NCBI GenBank assembly: GCA_028877275.1
Contig: JAPPFP010000023.1
Location: 1-64,000 of the forward strand
Origin: Acidobacteriota bacterium
Lineage (GTDB): Bacteria; Acidobacteriota; Thermoanaerobaculia; Multivoradales; Multivoraceae
Direction: 5' to 3'
DNA length: 64,000 nt
Shown piece by piece: positions 1-6,975 of the stretch. The notes under the pieces were generated by a model, which was given only the letters and a program-made list of their open reading frames with translations, searched no databases and had not been told where the DNA came from. Position 1 is the first letter of the stretch, and every line of letters starts with the position of its first letter. Made by a program: the position numbers and the translations under genes.

Positions 1-53
1 GAACCGCCGACGCCCGTCATCCGCGGTACGCGCTGACGAGTTGGACCCGCCCG

Positions 54-221
54 TGTGGGGTCAGGGGGAGGGGGTCCCGGCCGGCCGCTCGCGCTCTCTG
101 GGTTGAGGGTAAGTCAGCGCTCGCTTCGGTCGCCTGCGCTTCGCCAAGGCGGTGCTTGAGGGGATGTCGTTGGGCGTCGCTTGGCTCCAGCCCGCCGGGA
201 CCCCCTCCCCCTGACCCCACA
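54..221. repeat. Inverted repeat, 28-bp arms, possible MITE or paired REP element
   Basis: Bases 54-81 and 194-221 are exact reverse complements over 28 bp; the core reads GGGGTCAGGGGGAGGGGGTC on one strand. The arms enclose 112 bp of non-coding DNA. The arms plus spacer have the size and form of a short MITE-like element or a pair of facing REP-like repeats. No clear target-site duplication was seen on the two flanks, so mobility is only a possibility. One arm is strongly purine-rich on each strand. Confidence 0.6.
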
Positions 222-262
222 GAGGCTGGACGTCGTCGGTGCGGATGCGACGGTGGCACACA

Positions 263-290
263 CTGGGTGCGCCGGCGTCCTCGCCGGCAT
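263..290. repeat. Dispersed hairpin repeat, copy 1
   Basis: CTGGGTGCGCCGGC (263-276), then six variable bases, then GCCGGCAT (283-290). The two GCCGGC blocks can pair into a six-base stem. The same 14-base and 8-base blocks with the same six-base spacing occur at 60000-60027, with different loop bases. Stem conserved and loop changed suggests a structured dispersed intergenic element. Confidence 0.55.
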
Positions 291-346
291 TCGCCTGCGA
301 CGATGGAGCTTCGGCTAGGGAGGTTGTATCTGCTGACGGCGGCGGC

Positions 347-997
347 CTAGCCTCGTACGCGGAAAGACCGGGCGACCCGGAAGCCTGTTTCGTCGGACGC
401 GAAACCGGGCGCTTCGTGCCGTAAGAGGGCGGGCTGGAGCTCCTGTGGCTGGAGGCGGAAGGAGCCGCCGCAGAGGGTGCATCGTTCGTCGTCCGGTGCT
501 TCAGCAACCCATTCCCAGACGCTTCCCAGCATGCCGTGAAGGCCGAAGTCGTTCGCCTGCCGGTGTTCAGGGTGCTGGACGCGGCCGTCCGAGTTGCCCG
601 CGTGCCAGCAGTGGCGGTCGATGACCTCCGGGGTGGCTGTCCAGGTGGGTTCTACGCCCGGCGCAGAGAAACCCCGGCATGCGTAGAGCCACTCCGTTCG
701 CGTCGGCAGCCTCATCGGCTTGCGGGACACCTCGGCGTACCAGCGGCAGTAGGCGTCAGCCTGGTTCCAACTGATGCCGACGGCGAGCTCGCGGTCGCCG
801 GAAGAGAGGGGGGATCGCCGGTGGTCCGGGTCGAAGGCCTCGAACTGCTCGTTCGTCACGGGCCACTTGCTGAGGTAGAACGGTTCGACCGTCACCGTTC
901 GTCCGTCGATCAGGAACTCGCCGCCCGGCACGAGCCAGAGGATCGTGCGCGGGACGTGGGCGTAGGAGCGGGGCAGCGGGCGGCTGCTGCTGGCCAC
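347..997 (-). CDS. SUMF1/FGE-fold domain protein
   Basis: A 216-residue protein with the formylglycine-generating-enzyme (SUMF1) fold. Visible hallmarks are VPGGEFLIDG near the start, FYLSKWPVTNEQFEAF, ISWNQADAYCRWYAE, RLPTRTEWLYACRG, NDFGLHGMLGSVWEWV, CGGSF and the terminal GFRVAR. True FGEs have a redox Cys pair shortly after the GGSF motif; here that stretch has no Cys, and the only nearby pair (CTLC) lies just before it. Sulfatase activation is therefore unlikely, and a structural or non-FGE role like that of other SUMF1-fold proteins (for example NirV or EgtB-type domains) is more plausible. The GTG at 997 was chosen because it begins just after the upstream radical SAM gene (stop at 1012). 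The open frame continues further upstream, but only as an out-of-frame shadow of that gene. It is last in a minus-strand run. Confidence 0.75.
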   Translation of the reverse strand: MASSSRPLPRSYAHVPRTILWLVPGGEFLIDGRTVTVEPFYLSKWPVTNEQFEAFDPDHRRSPLSSGDRELAVGISWNQADAYCRWYAEVSRKPMRLPTRTEWLYACRGFSAPGVEPTWTATPEVIDRHCWHAGNSDGRVQHPEHRQANDFGLHGMLGSVWEWVAEAPDDERCTLCGGSFRLQPQELQPALLRHEAPGFASDETGFRVARSFRVRG

Positions 998-1011
998 GAC
1001 GCCGGGACCGT

Positions 1012-2382
1012 TCAGGAGGGGCGGTTGCCGAACACCTTGGGCGTTGGCATCCGGGCGCGGATCGACTCGAGTTCCTCGACGGTCACGGTCGAGATCCCGT
1101 TCTTGCGGCAGTGGGACTCGACCGAACGCACGACCATGCCACGGACGAAGGCCGGCACCCGCTTCATGCGGGCTTCGGCTTCCGGCTCCCAGGCGATGCT
1201 GGTCGAGCTGTCCTCGCCGTAGCGGGCGAGAGAGGCCAGCCCCGTGCGGTCGCCGAATGCCTGCAGCTGATCCGCCGTGAACGAGCCGGGTTCGTGGGTG
1301 CAGAGCGGATCCTCCGCCATCAGGTCGCCGGTCATCCCGAAGGCCCGGGCCCGGCAGCCGCCGCAGACGGTCGAGAGTTCGCACGAGCCGCAGCGGCCGC
1401 CCAGGTCGTTGCGACGCCGGATCGACTGGAAGAGGTCGGAGTCGTTCCACAGGTCCGAAAGCGTTGAACGCTTCAGGTTGCCGCCGAACACCGGCAGGTA
1501 GGGGCAGGGCGTGACGTCGCCGTTGGGTCGGATCCCCATGTAGTGGGTTCCGGCCGGGCAGCCGCCGGCGCCGCCGTCGTACGCCTTGAGGAAGGGCGAG
1601 TCCGGATCTCCGGCGAGCAGTTGACGAACGTAGTGGGGGGCGCACTTCGCGTTGACCACCATGCGCCCGCGGTAGTTCCGCTGGATGGACGTGAGGGCGG
1701 CCAGCACGTTGTCGTAGTCGGCCGGCGACAGGTCCGAAACGAACTGGCCGCGGCCGGTCGGAACCAGGAAGTACAGGTTCCAGACCCGGGCCGCCAGTTC
1801 GCTGTAGGCGAACTCGGCGATCTCCTCGAGCTGACCCCGGTTGTGCGCCCCGGCCGTCGTCTGGATGATGAAGGGCAACCCTGCCGTGGCGAGGTGCCCG
1901 GCGCCGTCGACCGTGTTCTGCCAGGCGCCGCGAACCCGCCGGAAGCCGTCGTGAACGTCGGCGTCGAGGGCGTCGAGCGACAGGGCGAGGCCGCGGACGC
2001 CCTCGCCGGCCAGAATCCGGGCCAGGTTCTCGGTGATCCGGACGCCGTTGCTGCCGACGACGACCCACAGATCCCGTTCGGCCGCGTAGCGCACGATCTC
2101 GAGGATGTCCCGGCGCAGCAGCGGCTCTCCGCCGGTGAGGATGACCAGGGCTTCCGGTGCGAACTCGCAGATGTCGTCGATCACCTTGCGGCACTGGTCG
2201 GTCGAGAGTTCCGAGCGATCGGCGAAGTTCGCCGTCTGGACCAGGGGCTTGCCGCCGGCGTCGAGGTAGCAGTGCTCGCAGGCCAGGTTGCAGCGGTAGG
2301 TCAGGTTCCAGGAGATGACGTAGGGGCGCGCGAACGCGGCCGGATTCACGCTCGCCTGCCGCTCCAGGGGTGACACGGTCAT
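1012..2382 (-). CDS. Radical SAM/SPASM protein, AhbD/NirJ-like, with C-terminal PCP_red module
   Basis: A 456-residue radical SAM enzyme. Cys31, Cys35 and Cys38 (CNLACEHC) form the SAM-binding 4Fe-4S motif, followed by LTGGEPLLRRDI. The SPASM region has GCPAGTHYMGIRPNGDVTPC, CGSCELSTVCGGCRARAF and GDLMAEDPLC. This pattern is characteristic of the AhbD/NirJ group that modifies tetrapyrrole side chains in heme and heme d1 synthesis. Residues 398-446 form a PCP_red-type module (WEPEAEARMKRVPAFVRG) as found at the C terminus of protochlorophyllide reductase subunit B. This fusion is unusual for the family. Downstream is the SUMF1-fold gene; upstream are a second PCP_red protein and an Mrp ATPase, all on the same strand with short gaps. 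A tetrapyrrole or peptide substrate are both possible; the exact reaction is unknown. Confidence 0.85.
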   Translation of the reverse strand: MTVSPLERQASVNPAAFARPYVISWNLTYRCNLACEHCYLDAGGKPLVQTANFADRSELSTDQCRKVIDDICEFAPEALVILTGGEPLLRRDILEIVRYAAERDLWVVVGSNGVRITENLARILAGEGVRGLALSLDALDADVHDGFRRVRGAWQNTVDGAGHLATAGLPFIIQTTAGAHNRGQLEEIAEFAYSELAARVWNLYFLVPTGRGQFVSDLSPADYDNVLAALTSIQRNYRGRMVVNAKCAPHYVRQLLAGDPDSPFLKAYDGGAGGCPAGTHYMGIRPNGDVTPCPYLPVFGGNLKRSTLSDLWNDSDLFQSIRRRNDLGGRCGSCELSTVCGGCRARAFGMTGDLMAEDPLCTHEPGSFTADQLQAFGDRTGLASLARYGEDSSTSIAWEPEAEARMKRVPAFVRGMVVRSVESHCRKNGISTVTVEELESIRARMPTPKVFGNRPS

Positions 2383-2403
2383 CGGTAACTCCGGGTCGCG
2401 GGA

Positions 2404-2883
2404 TCAGGCGATGCCGAAGAACGAGCGGGCGCGTTCCAGGACGGCCGCGTCCACCTCTTCGTAGCCGTGGTCTTCGGCGAACTTCTCGATCCCCGCGACC
2501 GCCGAGGCGCGGACGATGTCCGGGATGTTGGCGAGCCGCTCGCGGGCCTCGGCGGTCCAGGGAATGCCCTCCGGGCCGCCGTTGCCGCCCTGGACCGGGT
2601 TGGCGTTCTCCCCGGCGTGCGTCCCGGTCACCGGAACGCCCATGTCGGCGAGCATGCCGGTAAACGGGCACTTCGAGGCGGCGGCGGCTGTCTCGGGATC
2701 TTCGGAAGCGCCGATCTTCACCCCGAGCGACCCGACGACCTGGGTCTCGTGCGGGTTCGTCATCATCGCCATCTCGGCCGAGCAGGCGGGACAGGCATAG
2801 ACCAGGGCGACCGAACCGCCTTCGGGACCGATCGCATGCTTGAGCTTCATCTGCTCGTCGCAGGGTACGCAGAGGAACTTCAT
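2404..2883 (-). CDS. Small CxxC zinc-ribbon protein with PCP_red module
   Basis: A 159-residue protein. The N terminus has two CxxC pairs (Cys5/Cys8 and Cys31/Cys34), suggesting a zinc or Fe-S knuckle. A KCPFTGMLADMG motif follows at about 71-82. The C-terminal module at 109-155 (WTAEARERLANIPDIVRASA) matches the PCP_red pattern seen in light-independent protochlorophyllide reductase. A closely similar CPF motif occurs at the C terminus of the universal stress protein at 8797-10956. The gene lies between the Mrp-type ATPase and the radical SAM gene with gaps of 12 and 21 bases, so it is probably co-transcribed with both. It may be a small metal- or cofactor-binding partner; no function is established. 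Confidence 0.75.
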   Translation of the reverse strand: MKFLCVPCDEQMKLKHAIGPEGGSVALVYACPACSAEMAMMTNPHETQVVGSLGVKIGASEDPETAAAASKCPFTGMLADMGVPVTGTHAGENANPVQGGNGGPEGIPWTAEARERLANIPDIVRASAVAGIEKFAEDHGYEEVDAAVLERARSFFGIA

Positions 2884-2895
2884 CAGGTCTCCGGA

Positions 2896-3774
2896 TCAGC
2901 CGGCCCGCCGCTCGGCGAGCCCGCTCAGGATGGAGTCGGCGGCGGCCTCGATCGCGGTGACGGCCGGCCCCCGCGGCAATTCCGGTTCGCCGGCATCGGA
3001 GGCCGCGGCCAGTCGCGGGTCGAACGGTATCGAAGCGAGCACGGGGAGTCCAAGCTCGGGCGCCGTGTCCACAGGCCCATCGAACAGGGTTCTGACCTCG
3101 TCGCAGCTTCCGCAGTAGTAGCCGCTCATGTTCTCGATCACGCCGAGAGTCACGTTCGGGGTTCGCCGCAGCGCGGCCGCCGACCGCGCCACGACGCCTC
3201 GCGCCAGTGCGGTCGGGATGGAGACGAGGACGAAACGGGCCCCCGGTCCGAGGACCTCGGCGTACTGGAGGGTGCGCTCGGCGCCGGGGGGCAGGTCGAC
3301 CAGGAGAACGTCGAGACGTCCCCAGTCGACCAGGCCGAGCAACTGCTGGAACAGGTTGAACTCGCGGGTGGCGCGCCAGACATGGGAGTCGCCGCGGGCA
3401 ACGCTGGCGAAGTCCAGATCCTCCGATTCCGGCACCGCCGAACCCATCGATACGACGCCGAGGCCCGTCGACGTGCGGGGCAGCGCCATGCCGCGGCCGC
3501 CTGGAAGGATGGCCGCGTTCTCGAGGCCGGCGAGGCGCGCCTGGCACGGGCCGTTCAGGTCGGCGTCGAGGACGGCGCAGCGGCGCCCGCGGCGCTCCAT
3601 TGCCAGGGCCAGTTGCATGGTCAAGGTGCTCTTGCCGACGCCCCCCTTGCCCGAGCCGATGGCGATGACGTGCTCGACGCCGGCCAGCGCCTCGGCGATG
3701 CGCTGCCGCTGCCGGCCGACCTGGCCGGCGATGTCGGAACCGCCGTCCTCGGTCAGGTCGAAGTAGCTCTTCAT
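2896..3774 (-). CDS. mrp: Mrp/ApbC-type P-loop ATPase
   Basis: A 292-residue member of the Mrp/NBP35/ParA-type ATPases, which in the Mrp branch carry and transfer Fe-S clusters. The deviant Walker A SGKGGVGKST is at 41-50, followed by VLDADLNGP and LLVDLPPG. A CGSC pair at Cys221/Cys224 after NMSGYY corresponds to the CxxC that bridges clusters between two Mrp protomers. The ATG at 3774 was chosen because it gives the normal short leader before the P-loop; the long upstream extension of the frame overlaps the next gene and is nonsense. Its company (radical SAM enzyme and PCP_red proteins, all needing or resembling Fe-S/tetrapyrrole machinery) suggests a dedicated cluster-delivery role. Confidence 0.85.
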   Translation of the reverse strand: MKSYFDLTEDGGSDIAGQVGRQRQRIAEALAGVEHVIAIGSGKGGVGKSTLTMQLALAMERRGRRCAVLDADLNGPCQARLAGLENAAILPGGRGMALPRTSTGLGVVSMGSAVPESEDLDFASVARGDSHVWRATREFNLFQQLLGLVDWGRLDVLLVDLPPGAERTLQYAEVLGPGARFVLVSIPTALARGVVARSAAALRRTPNVTLGVIENMSGYYCGSCDEVRTLFDGPVDTAPELGLPVLASIPFDPRLAAASDAGEPELPRGPAVTAIEAAADSILSGLAERRAG

Positions 3775-3799
3775 CGCGCTAGGGAGAGTAACAAGTCTG

Positions 3800-4699
3800 C
3801 TACCCCGGAGCGGCTTCGCTCTCGTAGCGAATCGTCCTTGCGCCGGGCCTGAAGCCGTAGTCTTCGAGGCGGCCGGCGAGGGCCTCCGACGGATGGACCC
3901 GTGGCAGGTGGAGCGGACGCCCGGAACGATCCGACGCGACGGCGAGCAGCGGGCGAACCAGCGCGGGATCGGGCATCTTGCCGCCGAGGGCGAGCGCCTC
4001 CAGCGGTGTCCCCGCGGGCGGATCCGCCAGGAAGGGCAGGGGCGCTTCCGCGTCGCTGTCGCTCCGGTGGAGCAGCCAGGCCTCGAAGCCCCGATCCGTG
4101 GCGATCGCAAGGCCGTGCGGCCGGTCACGGAGGTTCCGGACGCTCTGAGGAGCGCGCTGCCAGCAGCGGTCGAGCTCCGGGACGGCCTTGAAGTCCGTTT
4201 GCGAGACGAGCTCGGAGGCGGCAACGCCGGCGACCAGGTCGACACCGGGCACACCGGACGGCGCCTCGCCCGCGCGGGAGTAGTCGGTCAGGACATCTCG
4301 CTCGGTGAACCCGCAGGCTTCGAAGAAGCGGCGGCCGAGGGCGTCGTCTTCGGGTAGTTCGACGAGCATCAGGGTCGGTTCGAGGATGGCCATCTTCTGG
4401 CTCAGGGAAGTCATCATGTGACGGGCGTGACCCTGGCGGCGGTGGTCCGGGTGGACGGCGACGTGGAGCACCAGGCTGGCGAGCGGTTCCCGCTTGGCGG
4501 CGATGAGGACGCCGATCGGGTCGGGTCCCTCGAAGGCGACCATGCAACTGCTGGTCCAGAGGTTCATCTCGCGGCCCAGTCGCTTCATGTGGTCCACCGT
4601 CAGCTTCCAGGGCCGGGCGCCGGAGCCGACGTTGCAGCGTTCGTACGCGTCGACGATGAGGGGCACGTCGTCCGAGCGGCAGAAGCGGTAGGCGGTCAC
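3800..4699 (-). CDS. GNAT-family N-acetyltransferase
   Basis: A 299-residue protein. The N-terminal half is a GNAT domain with the acetyl-CoA-binding motif A visible as VAVHPDHRRQGHARHMM, preceded by the expected beta-strand (LASLVLH) and followed by FFEACGFTERD. The C-terminal half (about 155-299) is not recognised and may be a degenerate second GNAT-like domain. The GTG start at 4699 lies three bases after the MFS gene stop, so the two are probably translated from one transcript. The substrate cannot be inferred. Confidence 0.8.
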   Translation of the reverse strand: MTAYRFCRSDDVPLIVDAYERCNVGSGARPWKLTVDHMKRLGREMNLWTSSCMVAFEGPDPIGVLIAAKREPLASLVLHVAVHPDHRRQGHARHMMTSLSQKMAILEPTLMLVELPEDDALGRRFFEACGFTERDVLTDYSRAGEAPSGVPGVDLVAGVAASELVSQTDFKAVPELDRCWQRAPQSVRNLRDRPHGLAIATDRGFEAWLLHRSDSDAEAPLPFLADPPAGTPLEALALGGKMPDPALVRPLLAVASDRSGRPLHLPRVHPSEALAGRLEDYGFRPGARTIRYESEAAPG

Positions 4700-4702
4700 C
4701 CG

Positions 4703-6052
4703 TTACTCCGTTCTCGGCGCCGCCGCGGTCGCGAGCGTCGCGTGGGAGGACGCGGAGTCGCTCGGCTCCTGTTCGGGTACGCGGAGGATCAGGAGGATCA
4801 GCATGGAGAAGAGGTACAGGCCGACGAACGTGGTGAAGGCCAGGTCGTAGCTGTGGAAACGATCGTAGACGTAACCCGCGAAGGGGACGCCGAGCACCTG
4901 GATCGGCAGCAGCAAGGGGCTCATCAGGCCCATCACGCGGCCGAAGGAACGGCGCCCGAAACAGGCCCCGATCAGCGTTCCCCACAGCGGCATGATGCCG
5001 CCCATGCCGAGGCCGAAGACGGCGACGGCGCCGAGGACCGCCGGATAGCTCTCGGCTCGCAGCAGGCCGGCGGCGCCGGAGCCCATCAGCCCGACCGCCA
5101 GCCACAGGGCGCCGCGACTGCTGAGCCGGTCGCTGATCCACCCGAACACGACCTTGCCCAGCACGCCCATGGCCGCGATCACGGAAAGGCAGAAGGCCGC
5201 CTCGACCGGCGGGAAGCCCAGATCCGTCGCGTGGGCGATGATGTGGGTGAGGATGGCGGAGTTGGCGCAGAAGCACATCGACACGACCAGGACGATGACC
5301 CAGAAGTTGCGGTTCGCCAGCGGCTGCATCCACTCCATGCGCGGCCGTCTGGGCGGGGTGCTGCCGGCCATCGGCAGGGGCGCGACCGGTTCGACGCCCG
5401 CCGGACCCTCGCCGGCCGCCGGCGCCGGCGTCCAGTCGCCGGCCAGGGAGGTCGCCGCCCCGTCGGGGTGCAGGCCGACGTCCTCGGGACGGTCGACGAC
5501 CCAGCGGCGCACCGCCGGCAGGACGAAGAGAAGCGTCAACGCGCCGTAGAGCACGAAGGTGCCGCGCCAGCCGATGAGGTCGATCAGGCGCGTCGCCACC
5601 GGGGCCATCACGACGCCCGAAAGGGAGATGCCCATCGTGGCGATGCCGAGCGCCATGGCGCGCTGGCGGACGAACCAGTTGGCGACCAGGGTGGAGGCGG
5701 TCACGCCACCGATCAGCGCCGCTCCGAGGGCCAGGAAGGTGCCCAGGACCAGGTAGAACTGGACCAGGTTCTGGACGGTCGCGGTCAGGAGCAGGCCCAG
5801 CGCCAGCAGCCAGGCGCCCGCCGTCATGATCCGCTTCGCGTGTCCCTGGTCCAGGGCATGACCCAGGAAAGGCGCGACCAGGCCGTTCGTCACGCCGAAG
5901 ATGGCGACGCCGATGCCGACGCCGACCCGGCCGCCTCCGAACTCGGAGGTCAGGGCGACGAAGAAGGCGCTGAACGAGTAGAAGCCGAAGCCGACGGAGA
6001 CGAACAGCGCCAGGAAGGAGACGAAGATGATCTTCCAGCCATGGAAGATCAT
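4703..6052 (-). CDS. Major facilitator superfamily transporter
   Basis: A 449-residue polytopic membrane protein with about 12 hydrophobic segments and a long charged central loop (about residues 195-240), typical of MFS carriers. The start MIFHGWKIIFVSFLALFVSVGFGFY resembles the oxalate/formate antiporter-like and monocarboxylate-type branch, which suggests an organic-anion substrate. It sits 25 bases after the amidohydrolase gene and three bases before the GNAT gene on the same strand. Substrate assignment is tentative; the MFS assignment is secure. Confidence 0.85.
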   Translation of the reverse strand: MIFHGWKIIFVSFLALFVSVGFGFYSFSAFFVALTSEFGGGRVGVGIGVAIFGVTNGLVAPFLGHALDQGHAKRIMTAGAWLLALGLLLTATVQNLVQFYLVLGTFLALGAALIGGVTASTLVANWFVRQRAMALGIATMGISLSGVVMAPVATRLIDLIGWRGTFVLYGALTLLFVLPAVRRWVVDRPEDVGLHPDGAATSLAGDWTPAPAAGEGPAGVEPVAPLPMAGSTPPRRPRMEWMQPLANRNFWVIVLVVSMCFCANSAILTHIIAHATDLGFPPVEAAFCLSVIAAMGVLGKVVFGWISDRLSSRGALWLAVGLMGSGAAGLLRAESYPAVLGAVAVFGLGMGGIMPLWGTLIGACFGRRSFGRVMGLMSPLLLPIQVLGVPFAGYVYDRFHSYDLAFTTFVGLYLFSMLILLILRVPEQEPSDSASSHATLATAAAPRTE

Positions 6053-6077
6053 GCCGGTAGGGGGAGTCGGCAGCGCG

Positions 6078-6962
6078 CTAGGCCAGGAGGTCGTCCAGCT
6101 TGAAGACGGCCGCCGCGTTCTCGCGCAGGAACTTCGGCCAAACGTGGTCCCGCAGCGGCAGGTCGTCCATCTCCGTGAAGATGCGCTCGTAGGAGAGGCC
6201 GGGGAAGTAGCCCGCGTACATGAACTTGTTCGGTCCCCGTTTGTTGGCGAACTCGATCACGCTCCTGGGGTAGTGCTTGGGCGCCCAGGCCGAGGGCGAG
6301 TAGTAGAGGTTCGGCCATTTGAGCATCAGCTTGACGCAGAGGTCGGTCCATGGGTCGCCGCCGTGGCGCATGACGACCCGGAGCTCCGGGAAGAACCAGG
6401 CGACTTCGTCGAGCAGGCCGGGGTACTGGCACTTGTAGGGGACCCGCGGCCCCGGCACGCCAACCAGCATGTTGATCGGGATGTCGAGCTCAATGCACTT
6501 GGCGTAGATCGGGTAGAAGCGCTTGTCGTCGATCGGCACCTGGGGATAGGCCAGGCACGGCGCGGCCGACGCGGCCCGGATGGCGGGGTGCAGGTCGACG
6601 GTCGCCTCGAGCGCGCGGACGCCGTCCATGCCGGCGTTCGGATCGACGCCGACGGCGCCGAAGAAGCGCCCGGGGAACTCCTCGAACACCTTGAGCGCCG
6701 GTTCCGGGTTCTGGGCGCTGACGCCGATCTGGGCGATCCGGACGCCGAACGCGTCCATCATCGCGACGACGTCGGCCGCCGTCCAGGCCCTGTCCATGCG
6801 CCGTCCGGCATCCTTGAACAGGTACTGGGCCGGATGGTGGGAGAAGTCCTCCGTCCCGCGGTCGCGGCTGAGCCGGCGCACGGCCTCCATGCCCATGCCG
6901 GCGCCGCCGGCCGGGATGTCGAGGAACAGGTCGACGACGCCGATGTCCCTGGGTCTGGTCAT
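6078..6962 (-). CDS. Amidohydrolase-2 family protein
   Basis: A 294-residue TIM-barrel amidohydrolase of the type found among decarboxylases and lactonases. Supporting segments are GRFFGAVGVDPNAG, MLVGVPGPRVPY, RVVMRHGGDPWTD and the C-terminal FANKRGPNKFMYAGYF. The usual N-terminal HxH metal motif is not present: the first strand reads GVVDLFLD. Metal binding may therefore be altered, or the protein may use a different chemistry. The ATG at 6962 was chosen because the 25 upstream codons are Pro/Arg-rich and run into the downstream end of the TolB-like gene. The neighbouring MFS carrier could move its substrate or product. Confidence 0.75.
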   Translation of the reverse strand: MTRPRDIGVVDLFLDIPAGGAGMGMEAVRRLSRDRGTEDFSHHPAQYLFKDAGRRMDRAWTAADVVAMMDAFGVRIAQIGVSAQNPEPALKVFEEFPGRFFGAVGVDPNAGMDGVRALEATVDLHPAIRAASAAPCLAYPQVPIDDKRFYPIYAKCIELDIPINMLVGVPGPRVPYKCQYPGLLDEVAWFFPELRVVMRHGGDPWTDLCVKLMLKWPNLYYSPSAWAPKHYPRSVIEFANKRGPNKFMYAGYFPGLSYERIFTEMDDLPLRDHVWPKFLRENAAAVFKLDDLLA

Positions 6963-6975
6963 CTTCGCTCCTGGT

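Larger units (their letters stand above)
1..346. other. Non-coding left edge with repeats
   Basis: No convincing gene is seen here. The open frames on both strands are short and low-complexity (runs of Arg, Pro, Ser, Gly) and have no recognisable domain. The stretch lies downstream of the SUMF1-fold gene that ends at 347. It holds a 28-bp inverted repeat (54-81 and 194-221) and a GC-rich hairpin (271-288) whose surrounding sequence recurs near 60000. It most likely contains 3' regulatory or dispersed repeat DNA; any gene beyond base 1 cannot be judged. Confidence 0.6.

Noticed and set aside
998..3547. A 1066-codon open frame on the minus strand running from 3547 to 347
   Set aside because: Only its last 216 codons look like protein (SUMF1 fold). 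The rest is Arg/Pro-rich and lies in another frame of the radical SAM, CxxC and Mrp genes, which have clear motifs.
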